Shown one piece after another: positions 12,401 to 21,294 of a stretch of DNA of 64,000 nucleotides. The notes under the pieces were generated by a model. It ran no database searches, was not told where the DNA came from, and worked only from the letters and a program-made list of their open reading frames with translations. The DNA lies in contig NC_065407.1 in the NCBI RefSeq assembly GCF_024362695.1, positions 6,696,001 through 6,760,000 of the forward strand. Reading direction: 5' to 3'. Each line of letters begins with the position of its first letter. Within the stretch, counting starts at the first letter, position 1. The DNA is from Pectinophora gossypiella (lineage: Eukaryota; Arthropoda; Insecta; Lepidoptera; Gelechiidae). The translations under genes were made by a program, and so were the position numbers.

Positions 12401-13125
12401 GCTCTTTTGAAGTTGCGCTTAGGAGATAATTGCACGTAATCATGATACTGAAATAAAAATTTAATAATTCTGTGATCACTACCTAGATTTTCATTTAGCA
12501 CAGACCATTTAAAATATGTCACAATATCGGTCGAGACAAATGTAATGTCAGGCGATGTTTGTTGCAGAATCCCGTTAACTAACCTAATTCTCGTAGGGTT
12601 ACAATCATTTAGTGACACAAGCCCGTTCTCCAATGAGCTATCAAACAACTGATTACCCCTAGAATTTGATTTGGAAGACCAATTTGTGTGGTGACCATTA
12701 AAATCTCCAGCAACTAAAGATAATCTAGAAAATTTTGAAAATAGCCTGTCCCAGTCAGCCTGCGTAGTATGTACAGGAGAAGTGCAATATATGCCAACAA
12801 CATTTTTTAAAAATTTGCAGTTTAAAACCTTAACCTGTAATGCCTCGATTCCTACTCTTCCAACATCGAGTGGACACGCATATGAATTAATCGACTTATG
12901 AACTAAGATAGCCACGCCACCATATCCGTCATCGCGGTCTTTCCTGTAGACGTTATAGCCGCTAAAGTTTATGGCTGTTTCCGGCTCAACCCAGGTCTCG
13001 CTCAAAACTGCTATGTGAACTTTTTCCTGTTGCAAAATAGCTTCAAATTCGCCTCTTTTAGGCCATAAGCTCTGGCAGTTCCATTGTAAAAAGCTTACTG
13101 TAAAGTTTTTGGATGGACTAGCCAT
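9415..13125 (-). CDS. LINE ORF2: endonuclease, reverse transcriptase, RNase H
   Basis: This 1,236-residue polyprotein would nick target DNA, prime cDNA synthesis on it and degrade the RNA strand. The APE-type endonuclease spans about residues 10-225, with QWN near 14-16, ETW at 43-45, GDFNGHH from 140, PDITFVS from 192 and SDHR at 216-219. The reverse transcriptase spans about 420-720, with CFVDIEGAYN (Asp564), GLAQGDPMSP from 621 and YADD at 652-655. RNase H spans about 948-1075, with Asp955, Glu990, Asp1014 and Asp1069 in the expected D-E-D-D order. A C-terminal CX2CX7HX4C knuckle lies at 1169-1185. All catalytic positions I can identify are intact. The start codon overlaps the ORF1 stop by one base (TAATG), so translation probably depends on termination and re-initiation. 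Confidence 0.92.
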   Translation of the reverse strand: MASPSKNFTVSFLQWNCQSLWPKRGEFEAILQQEKVHIAVLSETWVEPETAINFSGYNVYRKDRDDGYGGVAILVHKSINSYACPLDVGRVGIEALQVKVLNCKFLKNVVGIYCTSPVHTTQADWDRLFSKFSRLSLVAGDFNGHHTNWSSKSNSRGNQLFDSSLENGLVSLNDCNPTRIRLVNGILQQTSPDITFVSTDIVTYFKWSVLNENLGSDHRIIKFLFQYHDYVQLSPKRNFKRADWDAYAKCIDNEFLNIMDNTSDVQCMYDSFIGILNYSADKNIPKIKVCMSPLQNFKPKQYWSPELSKIVAERRLALKEFRRNPTPLNLNRLENKVKAAKTEICKARSKSFHKFCDGLDEATSSSDVWKQMAWVKGRHYNRCFSPVEEKNKLLCDLAPDTVTPPQPLFKSSNPLLEGDFSIQELLCCLKKKDTAPGDDGVTYTMIYYLPLSAKIHLLKLYNLIFKHSIIPEQWRSIQVVPIPKPGTSAVCKLRPISLISCLCKLFHSMITKRLEWFVETNKILAPVTVGFRRCHSSLDALTRLVSYVQVGFSENIPTLACFVDIEGAYNNVLIEKAVAILDSLSVGSTICKYLWSFLIERKLKIKCENGIQDLVRYTNRGLAQGDPMSPLIFNIVTHEICKTLNEVIVAQYADDFVLYIKNKSINYSVVKIQNSLNVMIQLLEKVGLDISAQKSKVCLFSRGRRHFNVTINAKNIPLQLVDNFKYLGLWLDKSLRFGKHINEICEKTSKFLNILKILVGPSWGVHPKHLRRLYIALVRSRVDYGCFLYHHSAQNHVSKLDRIQNQALRVIGGFIKTTPIHVMEAELCIPPLSLRRQYLALKYGLKCRSWSYNPTVKLLCELGTASENRYWHNKKKPLLPFVYNQVKHERIFSSNPLLMFTLSFWMSKANIIDVIFTNLDSVQRSKNLYELNSLKFNIIQEVNFKYRGFHRIFTDASKSKDGMGAAFFDQNTNFRTRYKITSNICIMSAELFAISEAISYSYTLSSKRIVIFTDSKSALQHVARSAMGYRGTALSYKILDMVYGLPVGVTLRLQWVPSHVGLSGNEEADNLAKCACTDGSEVFIIPEYSDIFHSYIKSWRSSWKEYFDVRSKEKGVWYRTIACQPPRIPWFVDVKFGRKLLKIAFRLRSGHIPLKSFAYLMKKTSSPNCEVCGKREDTYHILYECTRNASQRLFLFKHLKIRSQNSDIGVLEAFLSEPTSRESYLIYAFIHNSITS

Positions 13126-13127
13126 TA
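13123..13127 (-). promoter_or_regulatory. UAAUG stop-start junction between LINE ORF1 and ORF2
   Basis: On the minus strand the ORF1 stop TAA and the ORF2 start ATG share one base. The same overlapping arrangement is known in the silkworm non-LTR element SART1, where ORF2 is made by termination-coupled re-initiation. The junction here is read directly; the mechanism is inferred by analogy. Confidence 0.75.
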
Positions 13128-14603
13128 TAAATTGGATATAAAACTGTTAAAAATCTCCTTGAAGAAACCTCCTTCACACATGCATTTTGCAATATCGAAC
13201 ACCAAACTAAATCCCAAAATAATTTTCTCAATTGCCGATTTTTCAGATATTAAAATATCCTTGGCTTTCCGAATAAAATCTTTAAAATTACGCCTTTCTC
13301 CTTCATTATCGCGTCTGAATGGCTTCTCATGTTTATTTTGCTCCGGATGATTCTCAATTTTTCCAAGTTGTTCTTCATTCTCTTTCGGCTGTTTTTCATG
13401 TATTTCAGGGAGTGGGATAGAGATAATTTCGTCCCAGTGAGTTGCCCGATTAGGATGAGAAGAACCCAGATTAACAACTTCGGGCTCATCAGGTCTATGT
13501 ACAATCGCCTTCGTTTTACTACGTACTACCTCAGCATAAGATGGAGCATCTAGTCGAGGAATCTCTGACATCGGTGTGACGGTGTATTGGGAGGGTTTTA
13601 TGGATGATGAAGGTGTAACAGATGGAACATGAATATCTAAGGCTTTCTTGTATGTGCACCCCTGCTCGGCCATAATTTCCCTTAACTTCTTTTCCTTAAT
13701 ATAGGCTGGGCACGCTTTGGACCAAGCCATATGACACCCTTTGCAATTCACACATCTAAATGTACTTGTGGAACAATTCTCATGATTATTCCCACATTTA
13801 GGGCATACTATTTTTTTGGAAGGGCACATTCCTCGAGTGTGACCGAGGCGCCAGCAAATGGAGCATTGCGACACTTGGTGCACGAATGGAATCACCTGGA
13901 CCTTCATTCCACAAACGAATACATATTCAGGCACCGACGAACTTTTAAAACATAGGCGAACTGCTTCGCTCGGACACCATCCTCCCTCCTCTCTATTACG
14001 ACGATTAAGCCTTTTTACTGACGAAAGTTCCACAGTGCTCTCAATATCTTGCTTTACTTCCTCCTCCGAAATATGTATGTCCACATTCTTAATAACACCG
14101 TAGCAGAATGACACCTCGGTCGCTTTGTATATTATCCAGTCTTTGTCTGAAGCAATTTTGCTGTCCAGAAATTTATTTGCAGCAATCTCATTTGAAAGAT
14201 GAAGACGAATTTTAAAAGGACTGATGTACTTTACTTGAACCACGTCTGTCAAACTATACTCTTTGAGGGTTCGGGCAAGCACAAACTGCCTGGGAAGCCT
14301 ATTTTTGCTTGAAATGTACATCACATTATCTTTTTCCTGTTTGTTATCCGTTTTCGTGTTTCCCCGCCGCAGCTTCTTTCCTCCTTTCCTACTGACTTCA
14401 GTCCACTCACCATCATCCTCAAAGTCACTTCCATTGAATAGTCGTTTCCCAGCTCGTCTCCCATCCTCGTTACTAGTTGAGGGTTGATTAAAATCATCAT
14501 TAATGGACACTAGGGAGCCTGACCCAAGCGATTCATAGAAGGAACGTTGGGACGGTGATCCGTATCTAGCTCTAGGCGAGAAAACGTCCTCCTCGTCACT
14601 CAT
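13125..14603 (-). CDS. LINE ORF1: gag-like nucleic-acid-binding protein
   Basis: This 492-residue protein should coat the element's RNA and help form the ribonucleoprotein used for retrotransposition. Three zinc-knuckle motifs are visible: CX2CX4HX4C at 247-260, CX2CX3HX2C at 267-277, and CX2CX3HX6C at 284-298. The EKKLREIMAEQGCTYKKAL stretch near 303-321 follows them, a sequence I associate with I-type ORF1 proteins of insects. The N-terminal 95 residues are acidic and then Lys/Arg rich. The region from about 100 to 240 looks like an RRM-like fold, judged by eye only. The C-terminus is charged (about 395-445). The stop codon overlaps the ORF2 start. Confidence 0.9.
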   Translation of the reverse strand: MSDEEDVFSPRARYGSPSQRSFYESLGSGSLVSINDDFNQPSTSNEDGRRAGKRLFNGSDFEDDGEWTEVSRKGGKKLRRGNTKTDNKQEKDNVMYISSKNRLPRQFVLARTLKEYSLTDVVQVKYISPFKIRLHLSNEIAANKFLDSKIASDKDWIIYKATEVSFCYGVIKNVDIHISEEEVKQDIESTVELSSVKRLNRRNREEGGWCPSEAVRLCFKSSSVPEYVFVCGMKVQVIPFVHQVSQCSICWRLGHTRGMCPSKKIVCPKCGNNHENCSTSTFRCVNCKGCHMAWSKACPAYIKEKKLREIMAEQGCTYKKALDIHVPSVTPSSSIKPSQYTVTPMSEIPRLDAPSYAEVVRSKTKAIVHRPDEPEVVNLGSSHPNRATHWDEIISIPLPEIHEKQPKENEEQLGKIENHPEQNKHEKPFRRDNEGERRNFKDFIRKAKDILISEKSAIEKIILGFSLVFDIAKCMCEGGFFKEIFNSFISNL

Positions 14604-14729
14604 GACATAATATTTCTATTTTCCTGCGAGCAAATATTAGCACAATACACAGAAAAAGCAATATTTACTAATATTTAGATATTTTTTTACGAATAGTGAC
14701 TTTTCACCGCAATGACTTTGACAGGAATG
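14604..14729 (-). promoter_or_regulatory. LINE 5' UTR, presumed internal promoter
   Basis: These 126 nt precede ORF1 and end exactly at the right target-site duplication. Full-length LINEs of this type normally carry an internal pol II promoter here. I see no element I can name with confidence, so the promoter role is inferred from position. Confidence 0.5.
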
Positions 14730-14740
14730 TAGATATTTCT
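14730..14740. repeat. target-site duplication, right copy, of the LINE
   Basis: An exact repeat of TAGATATTTCT at 9270-9280. It fixes the 5' end of the LINE at 14729. Confidence 0.85.
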
Positions 14741-14985
14741 TGTTTATAGTTGTTTTAGTCCTGTGGTACACCAGCTTGCTTCTCAATCGGGTAGCGGCTC
14801 GAACCCCGGTACTGGACTTGCACCAATGAGTTTATCTTAAGTACAGTTTTCACTAATACAGTTGGCTCGACCATCACAGACGGCGGTACGGCTCACCACA
14901 CATCACGTTGGCCCAACAGAAGGCCCGATGTACAAGGGTGCCGCAGTTCACCGAGTAAATACCAGGGTTACTCTTCAGTAAGTTT
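14741..14985 (+). repeat. SINE-like repeat (family E) interrupted on its left by the LINE
   Basis: This contains a tRNA-like stretch with the B-box-like GGCTCGAACCCCGGTACTGG, then CAGTTGGCTCGACCATCACA and GGCTCACCACACATCACG. Related pieces occur inverted at 16635-16745 and direct at 48540-48650. The LINE inserted just before or into this element. Confidence 0.5.
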
Positions 14986-15200
14986 TTTTTTTATTCCTAG
15001 ATTAGATAAAGGTATTTAAGTATAAACATAATAAAGGCATTTTACCTATTGTGGTTATATTTTATATAATCGAAGCGATAGAAATTATTTATTAACTTCA
15101 ATTGTCTATTTATTAATATTGATTTATTTGATTTATTGTTATTTAATTGATTAATTATTGTGTTCCGTACGTGTATAAATTAGTCTGAAGTCAGAACTGC

Positions 15201-15516
15201 GGGTTAAAATGGCCACATCGAAGCAATTCACATAGTGAACGGGTGCCCCCTGCACCAGTTCCCAGGTGGTATAGCCGAGCTGCATTGTGTGACGGATGCA
15301 GCAGAGACTTGGTTAAGAGAGCTTAAGCTGGATATTTGATCCACGCAGGATATTATATTTTTGTCTGCCATACCCAATAATAATCGAAGCAATTCATCTA
15401 AGAAAGCAATATTGCTATTTGACGTTTGCTTGCATTGCGCACTTACTTTATACACTTTAGTTTACAATATTGCTTTTTTAGACGAATCGCTTTGATGTGG
15501 CCATTTAAACCCCCCC
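15201..15516. mobile_element. fold-back MITE with a nested retro-inserted segment
   Basis: The outer ends are inverted repeats: GGGTTAAAATGGCCACATCG on the left and TTTGATGTGGCCATTTAAAC followed by C7 on the right. The element is homologous to the 161-bp copy at 34836-34996. The left arm is interrupted at 15230-15384 by a 155-bp insert flanked by an exact 11-bp duplication, CGAAGCAATTC, at 15219-15229 and 15385-15395. Confidence 0.7.
15230..15384 (-). mobile_element. 155-bp insert with 11-bp target duplication inside the MITE
   Basis: CGAAGCAATTC abuts both sides. Removing the insert and one repeat restores the arm seen in the intact MITE at 34836. An 11-bp duplication suits LINE-machinery retroposition. 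I do not recognise the family of the insert, and its strand is uncertain. Confidence 0.55.
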
Positions 15517-15799
15517 AGAACTATTTATGAAATACCGTATGTTCTGATTGTTTGAAATGAGTACTGCCGTGTGTATACACACAACACAATTATGGACCTA
15601 AAGGAAGCTTGTTAGCGCAAAAATAGATCAAAATAAAAGGACTTATAGGTTGACCGGTTTAAAACTGGTATCGTTCTTGATGTGAATAAAATAAAACGAA
15701 GTTGTAGGGGGAGCAAAAATACACGCTTAGTTTAGTACTGAAACTTGCGCTCCAGTTTCCTGACCTTATAGATGGCTGGTAGATATCGCTATTAGCGAT

Positions 15800-16112
15800 A
15801 AGCCTTACGAACGAGCATCATCATCATCAGCCCATTAACGTCCCCACTGCTGGGGCACGGGCCTTCCCTATGGATGGATAGGGAGATCGGGCCTTAAACC
15901 ACCACGCGGGCCCAGTGCGGATTGATGGTTATTAACGACTGCTAATGCGGCCAGGACCAACGGCTTAACGTGCCTTCCGAAGCATGGAGGAGCTCGAGAT
16001 GCAAACTTTTTTTTTGTGGTCACCCATCCTATGACCGGCCTTTGCGAAAGTTGCTTAACTTCAACAATCGCAGACCGAGTGCGTTTACCGCTGGGCCACC
16101 GAGCTCCTCAAC
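15800..16112 (-). repeat. SINE copy (family C), inverted
   Basis: This is nearly the mirror of the plus-strand copy at 63010-63292. The shared pieces are GAGGAGCTCGGTGG at the head (here at the right end), ATAGGATGGGTGACCACAAA, the GTTAAGCCGTTGGTCC core and the CCCCAGCAGTGGGGACGTTA tail. The ORFs at 15970-16210 are repeat derived. Confidence 0.7.
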
Positions 16113-16299
16113 GAACGAGCATGCGAACTTATTTAAACATAATAAAATCTCACGACTATATCCCGATCGGGGCAGAGGACATTTGTGAGCTATTGCTAGC
16201 TGAGATATGAACTGTATTACGATAAATGTTAAATTAATACTTAGATTCCGTGAGAGAGATTTATTTTACTTTCACCAGCATACAACACGGATCATGAGA

Positions 16300-16536
16300 T
16301 GCGGGTTGGTGGAGGTGTTTTTACGGCTAATAGCCAGGACCAACGGCTTAACGTGCCCTCCGAAGCACGGAATCATCTTACTATTTGGGACAATCAGGTG
16401 ATTCAAGCCTGAAAAGTCCTTACCAAACAAAGGACAGTCTCACAAAGTGATTTCGACAATGTCCCCATCGGGAATCGAACCCAGACCTCCAGATCGTGAG
16501 CCTAACGCTCTAACCACTAGACCACGGGAGCTGTGA
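16300..16536 (-). repeat. SINE copy (family B), inverted
   Basis: On the minus strand a tRNA-like head (16440-16536, with B-box-like GGTTCGATTCCCGATGGGGA) is followed by TCACTTTGTGAGACTGTCCT and the GTTAAGCCGTTGGTCCTGGC core. The 3' tail is missing relative to 2594-2920. Confidence 0.7.
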
Positions 16537-16853
16537 AAAACAATAACAAACAAAAGAAAATATAAAAACATGTAAAAAGGCTATAAAATGTTCTGTGAGG
16601 AGTTCCAAACAATATCCATAGTAAGATGAATTAAGTACCCACAGTTCACCGAGCTTTCTGTTAGACCAACGTGATATTATGGTGAGCCGTATAGCCGTCT
16701 ATAATGGTCGAGCCAACTGTGAACTTATTTAAGTACAACTAGATTCACAAGTTTACAATATATTTCTTTTGACGTGACTTATTGCAGTTGGGCGCGAACC
16801 TCGGCTCAGGGTGTCGCCTGAGAGGAAACAATATTAACATACTACTACGGGTG

Positions 16854-16999
16854 TACGGTCACGAGTACTATTATGTATACACTTTGAAACCGTGTCATAT
16901 TAGCTTTTTTGACAAATGAAACCGCAAGTCTCATTAAATGTCAATTATGTTAGTGCGACAGGGTTCTAAAGTGGGTACATGATATTGCTCATGACTGTA
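16854..16999 (+). mobile_element. mariner-type MITE, copy 1
   Basis: This 146-bp imperfect palindrome starts TACGGTCACGAGTA and ends CTCATGACTGTA, with TA at both ends. Four more copies lie at 40854, 44540, 56727 (inverted) and 58426. Confidence 0.7.
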
Positions 17000-17434
17000 C
17001 TTACTAAAAGAATCAGAACGAGTGGGTACCACAGAGTTCCAATGGTCACTAACCCTCGCCATCGACGCTCTCCAGACTTTTTTAAACATTAAGTATATTT
17101 TTTTCTTAACTTGTTGTTTTCATCGCACTTGGCCGGTAATTGTTCAACAGACTAGAATAAACCCTGATTCAAGTTAAACAGCTCTCTACGAAAACATCAA
17201 TCTTTATGATATTAAATGTTTTATAGAAATAAACTTAAAATTTGAATATGACTAAAACTGATGGATAATAAATTGTTTCTATATTGTAAATATGACTTTG
17301 AGAAGTGGCTCTCCAATAAAAACATAATTACAAATATATTTTTTATTATCTTTCAATTTAATTCGCCAAAATAAATACCCATTGTTTAAGTGTGTAATGT
17401 GTCAATTTATATTTATATTTTGATATATTAATAA

Positions 17435-17719
17435 CTAGCTGACCCGGCGAACTTTGTTCCGCCTTAATGGTAATAAATAAGCAGACACTTTCTTTTATAT
17501 ATATATCATTTAAGTACCTTGTGATACACGAATTTTTTTGGTTTTATTATCAGGCGCAAAAACAAACACGTTTTATAGTGACTGACGTTTCATGTCAAGT
17601 CGAACGGGATAAAAAGTATCCTATGTCCTTCTCCTGGCTCTAAACTACCTCCCTGACAATTTTCAGCTAAATCGGTTCAGCCGTTCTTGAGTTATAAGCG
17701 GAGTAACTAACACGACTTT

Positions 17720-17766
<47 letters not shown>
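17435..17766 (+). repeat. interspersed repeat with CTAGCTGACCCGGCGAAC head and (TA)n tail
   Basis: The head CTAGCTGACCCGGCGAAC, an inner CTAAATCGGTTCAGCCGTTC and the closing GTAACTAACACGACTTTCTT before a TA run form a pattern I recognise as a common dispersed repeat of moth and butterfly genomes, possibly the 3' end of an RTE-type LINE. Family assignment is uncertain. The TA tract covers 17721-17766. Confidence 0.5.
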
Positions 17767-17770
<4 letters not shown>

Positions 17771-17808
17771 ATTTAGTAATTCATTGTTATGTCTTTTATT
17801 ACGTGCAT

Positions 17809-17817
<9 letters not shown>
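17767..17817. repeat. 51-bp direct repeat, left copy, bracketing the Helitron-like pair
   Basis: The 51 bp start AAAGATTTAGTAATTCATTG and recur at 21295-21345. Each copy is preceded by a TA tract, so the whole 17.8-21.3 kb block is bracketed by a short duplication. Confidence 0.75.
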
Positions 17818-17857
<40 letters not shown>

Positions 17858-17867
17858 ATACTATATA

Positions 17868-19704
17868 TAGCTACAAACCCATTGACTGACTGACTGACTC
17901 ACTGACTGACTGACAGGGTTGTTCTCCCAGAAGGAGCCTCGGGGGGTGAAAATGATGTATGGGGGATGTGATCCAAATCTTCCGGTGAGTATGGGAAAAC
18001 TTCCAGATCTTGGAAAACTGCTCCGCATCAGGGAGAGACCCTACGGTCTGGCGCAACTATTATACCTGGATCAAATTTTTTTCCGCAAAACCTATTTAAA
18101 TCTTGGTCAAATCCAATCGCCGTTGAAAAAAAATCAAAATGGCGGAAAAACAAGATGGCCGCCATACAAAATTTTGTTTTTTCAGAAAATGCATCGGGAG
18201 TAAAAACTGTGTATGGGGATGTAATCGGAACGTCTTGTGGAGTATGAAAACACTTCACTATCTTCAAAATATGCTCCGCATCAGGGAGACACCCTACGGC
18301 CTGGCAAAACTATAAAACCTGGAGCAATTTTTCTTTCGCGAAACATATTTAAATCTTGGTCAAATCTAATCCCTGGTGAAAAAAAACCAAAATGGCGGAA
18401 AAACAAGATGGCCGCCATACAAAATTTTCGTTTTTCCTGAAAATGCCTCGAGGGTAAAAATGATGTATAGGGATGTGATCGGATCGTCATGTTGAGTATT
18501 TCAATACTGCTCGATCTTGAAAAACTGCTCCGCATCAGGGAGACACCCTACGGCCTGGCAAAACTATAAAACCTAGAGCAATATTTTTTTCACGAAACCT
18601 ATTTAAATCTTGGTCAAATTCAATCCCCTGTGAAAAAAAACCAAAATGGCGGAAAAACAAGATGGCCGCCATACGAAATTTTCGTTTTTCCCGAAAATGC
18701 CTCGGGGGTAAAAATGATGTATGAGGAATGTGATCGAAACATCATGTTGAGTATGGAAATACTTTTCGATCTTCGAAAGCTGCTCCGCATCAGGGAGACA
18801 CCCTACAGCCTGGCGAAACTATCGCACCTGGAACTTTTTTGTTTTCACGAGACCTATTGAAGTCTTGGTCAAATTCTATCGCCGTTGAAAAAAAATCAAA
18901 ATGGCGGAAAAACAAGATGGCCGCCATACAAAATTTTGTTTTTTCAGAAAATGCATCGGGAGTAAAAACTGTGTATGGGGATGTAATCGGAACGTCTTGT
19001 GGAGTATGAAAACACTTCACTATCTTCAAAATATGCTCCGCATCAGGGAGACACCCTACGGCCTGGCAAAACTATAAAACCTGGAGCAATTTTTCTTTCG
19101 CGAAACATATTTAAATCTTGGTCAAATCTAATCCCTGGTGAAAAAAAACCAAAATGGCGGAAAAACAAGATGGCCGCCATACAAAATTTTCGTTTTTCCT
19201 GAAAATGCCTCGAGGGTAAAAATGATGTATAGGGATGTGATCGGATCGTCATGTTGAGTATTTCAATACTGCTCGATCTTGAAAAACTGCTCCGCATCAG
19301 GGAGACACCCTACGGCCTGGCAAAACTATAAAACCTAGAGCAATATTTTTTTCACGAAACCTATTTAAATCTTGGTCAAATTCAATCCCCTGTGAAAAAA
19401 AACCAAAATGGCGGAAAAACAAGATGGCCGCCATACGAAATTTTCGTTTTTCCCGAAAATGCCTCGGGGGTAAAAATGATGTATGAGGAATGTGATCGAA
19501 ACATCATGTTGAGTATGGAAATACTTTTCGATCTTCGAAAGCTGCTCCGCATCAGGGAGACACCCTACAGCCTGGCGAAACTATCGCACCTGGAACTTTT
19601 TTGTTTTCACGAGACCTATTGAAGTCTTGGTCAAATTCTATCGCGGTAAAAAAGTGGCGGGAAAACAAGACACGCGAGCAGCTTGCTGCGAGCGAACCAC
19701 GCGA
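17868..19704 (+). mobile_element. Helitron-like non-autonomous element A with internal minisatellite
   Basis: The 5' end carries AGCTACAAACCCA and a GACTGACTGACT run. The 3' end carries a small hairpin (GCAGC-TT-GCTGC) followed within about 20 nt by terminal CTAGT. A 3' hairpin next to CTAG/CTRR and the absence of a target duplication are Helitron hallmarks. The interior is seven tandem units of about 254 bp, three of them exactly duplicated. No transposase is encoded; the open frames in both strands are spurious. The 5' boundary is approximate, and a Helentron/HINE relationship is an alternative. Confidence 0.5.
18120..19643. repeat. 762-bp exact tandem duplication within the array
   Basis: 18120-18881 and 18882-19643 appear identical by eye, and the peptides read from each copy match residue for residue. 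Each copy spans three 254-bp units, so this is a recent higher-order duplication. Confidence 0.8.
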
Positions 19705-19713
19705 CATCTAGTT

Positions 19714-21276
19714 ATAATATATATAGCTACAAACCCACTGACTGACTCACTCACTCACTGACATAATTGTTCTCCCAGAAGGAGCGTCGGGGGGTAAAAA
19801 TAATGTATGAGAAAAGTGATCGGGACCTCCCGGTGAGTATGGGAAAACTTCCAGATCCTGGAAAACTGTTCCGCATCAGGGAGACACCCTACGGCCTGGC
19901 AAAACTATCGCACCTGGATCGATTCTTTTTTCACAGAACCTATTTAAATCTTGGTCAAATTCTATTGTCGGTGAAAAAAAATCAAAATGGCGGAAAAACA
20001 AGATGGCCGCCATACAAAAAAATATTTTTCCAGAAAATGTCTCGGGGGTAAAAACAATGTATCGGGTTGTAATCGGAACGTCCTGGTGAGTTTGGAAATA
20101 CTTCTAGATCTTCGAAAGCTGCTCCGCATCAGGGAAACACCCTACGGCCTGGCAAAACTATCGCACCTGGAACTTTTTTGTTTTCACGAAATCTATTTAA
20201 ATCTTGGTCAAATTCAATCACTGTTTAAAAAAAATCAAAATGGCGGAAATCCAAGATGGCCGCCATACAAATTTTTCGTTTTTTCTGAAAATGCCTCGGG
20301 GGTAAAAATTATGTATAGGAATGTGATCGGAACGTCATGTTAAGATTGAAAATACTTCTTGGTTTTCGATAACTGCTCCGCATCAGGGAGACACCCTACG
20401 GCCTGGCAAAACTATAAAATCTGAATCAATTTTTTTTTCGGGTAATATATTTAAATCTTGGTCAAATTTAATCGCCGGTGAAAAAAAATCAAAATGGCGG
20501 AAAATCAAGATGGCCGCCATACAAATTTTTCGTTTTTCCTGAAAATGCCTCGGGGGTAAAAATTATGTATAGGAATGTGATCGAAACGTCATGTCAAGTA
20601 TGAAAAGACATCTGGGTTTTCGATAGCTGCTCCGCATCAGGGAGACACCCTACGGCCTGGCAAAACTATCGCACCTAGAAGATTTTTGATTTCACGAAAC
20701 CTATTTAAATCTTGGTTAAATTCTATCGTGAGTGAAAAAAAATCAAAATGGCGGAAAAACAAGATGGCTGCCATACAAATTTTTCGTTTTTCCTGAAAAT
20801 GCCTCTGGGATAATAATTATGTATGAGGGTTTTGATCGAAACATATTGAAGAGTATGGAAATACTTCTCGATCTTTGAAAACTGCTCCGCATCAGGCCGG
20901 CACCCTACGGCCTGGCAAAACTATCGCATCTGGACCGTTTTTGTTTTCACGAAACCTATTTAATTCTTGGTCAAACTTTAACCCGGTGAAAAAAAAACAA
21001 AATGGCGGAAAAACAAGATGGCCGCCATTCAAAATTTTGTTTTTCTAGAAAATTCCTCAAGGTCAAAAAATATGTATAGGGGTGTGATCGGAACGTCATC
21101 TTGGAAAACTGCTCCGCATCAGGGGTCACCCTACGGCCTGGCAAAACTATAGCACCTAGAACTTTTTTGATTTCACGAGACCTATTCAAGTCTTGGTCAA
21201 ATTCAATCGCGGTAAAAATGTAAATGTAACAGGACACGCGAGCAGCTTGCTGCGAGCGAACCACGCGACATCTAGT
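19714..21276 (+). mobile_element. Helitron-like non-autonomous element B
   Basis: This second element starts with the same AGCTACAAACCCA end and GACTGACTCACT run, and closes with the same CGCGAGCAGCTTGCTGCGAG and CTAGT end as element A. It contains six tandem units of about 254 bp that are more diverged from one another than those of element A. It sits directly behind element A, with only a TA-rich spacer between. Confidence 0.5.
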
Positions 21277-21294
21277 ATATATATATATATATAT

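Larger units (their letters stand above)
9281..14729 (-). mobile_element. full-length non-LTR retrotransposon, I-group-like
   Basis: The element is 5,449 bp and complete. In transcription direction it has a 5' UTR (14729-14604), ORF1 (14603-13125), ORF2 (13125-9415), a short 3' UTR (9414-9301) and an A20 tail (9300-9281). An 11-bp duplication (TAGATATTTCT) flanks it exactly. ORF2 carries an APE-type endonuclease, a reverse transcriptase and an RNase H domain, and ORF1 has three CCHC knuckles; this combination fits the I group. No frameshift, internal stop or 5' truncation is seen, which suggests a recent insertion that may still be mobile. Clade assignment is by motif only. Confidence 0.9.

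Noticed and set aside
17868..21276. Conserved ORFs of 61-118 codons in the 254-bp array
   Set aside because: They occur in several frames on both strands and repeat with the array unit. The identical peptides come from the 762-bp duplication, not from a gene family.
17868..21276. CRISPR-like or other spacer array
   Set aside because: The units are about 254 bp and homologous along their whole length, with no short repeat/unique spacer pattern, and the sequence is eukaryotic.
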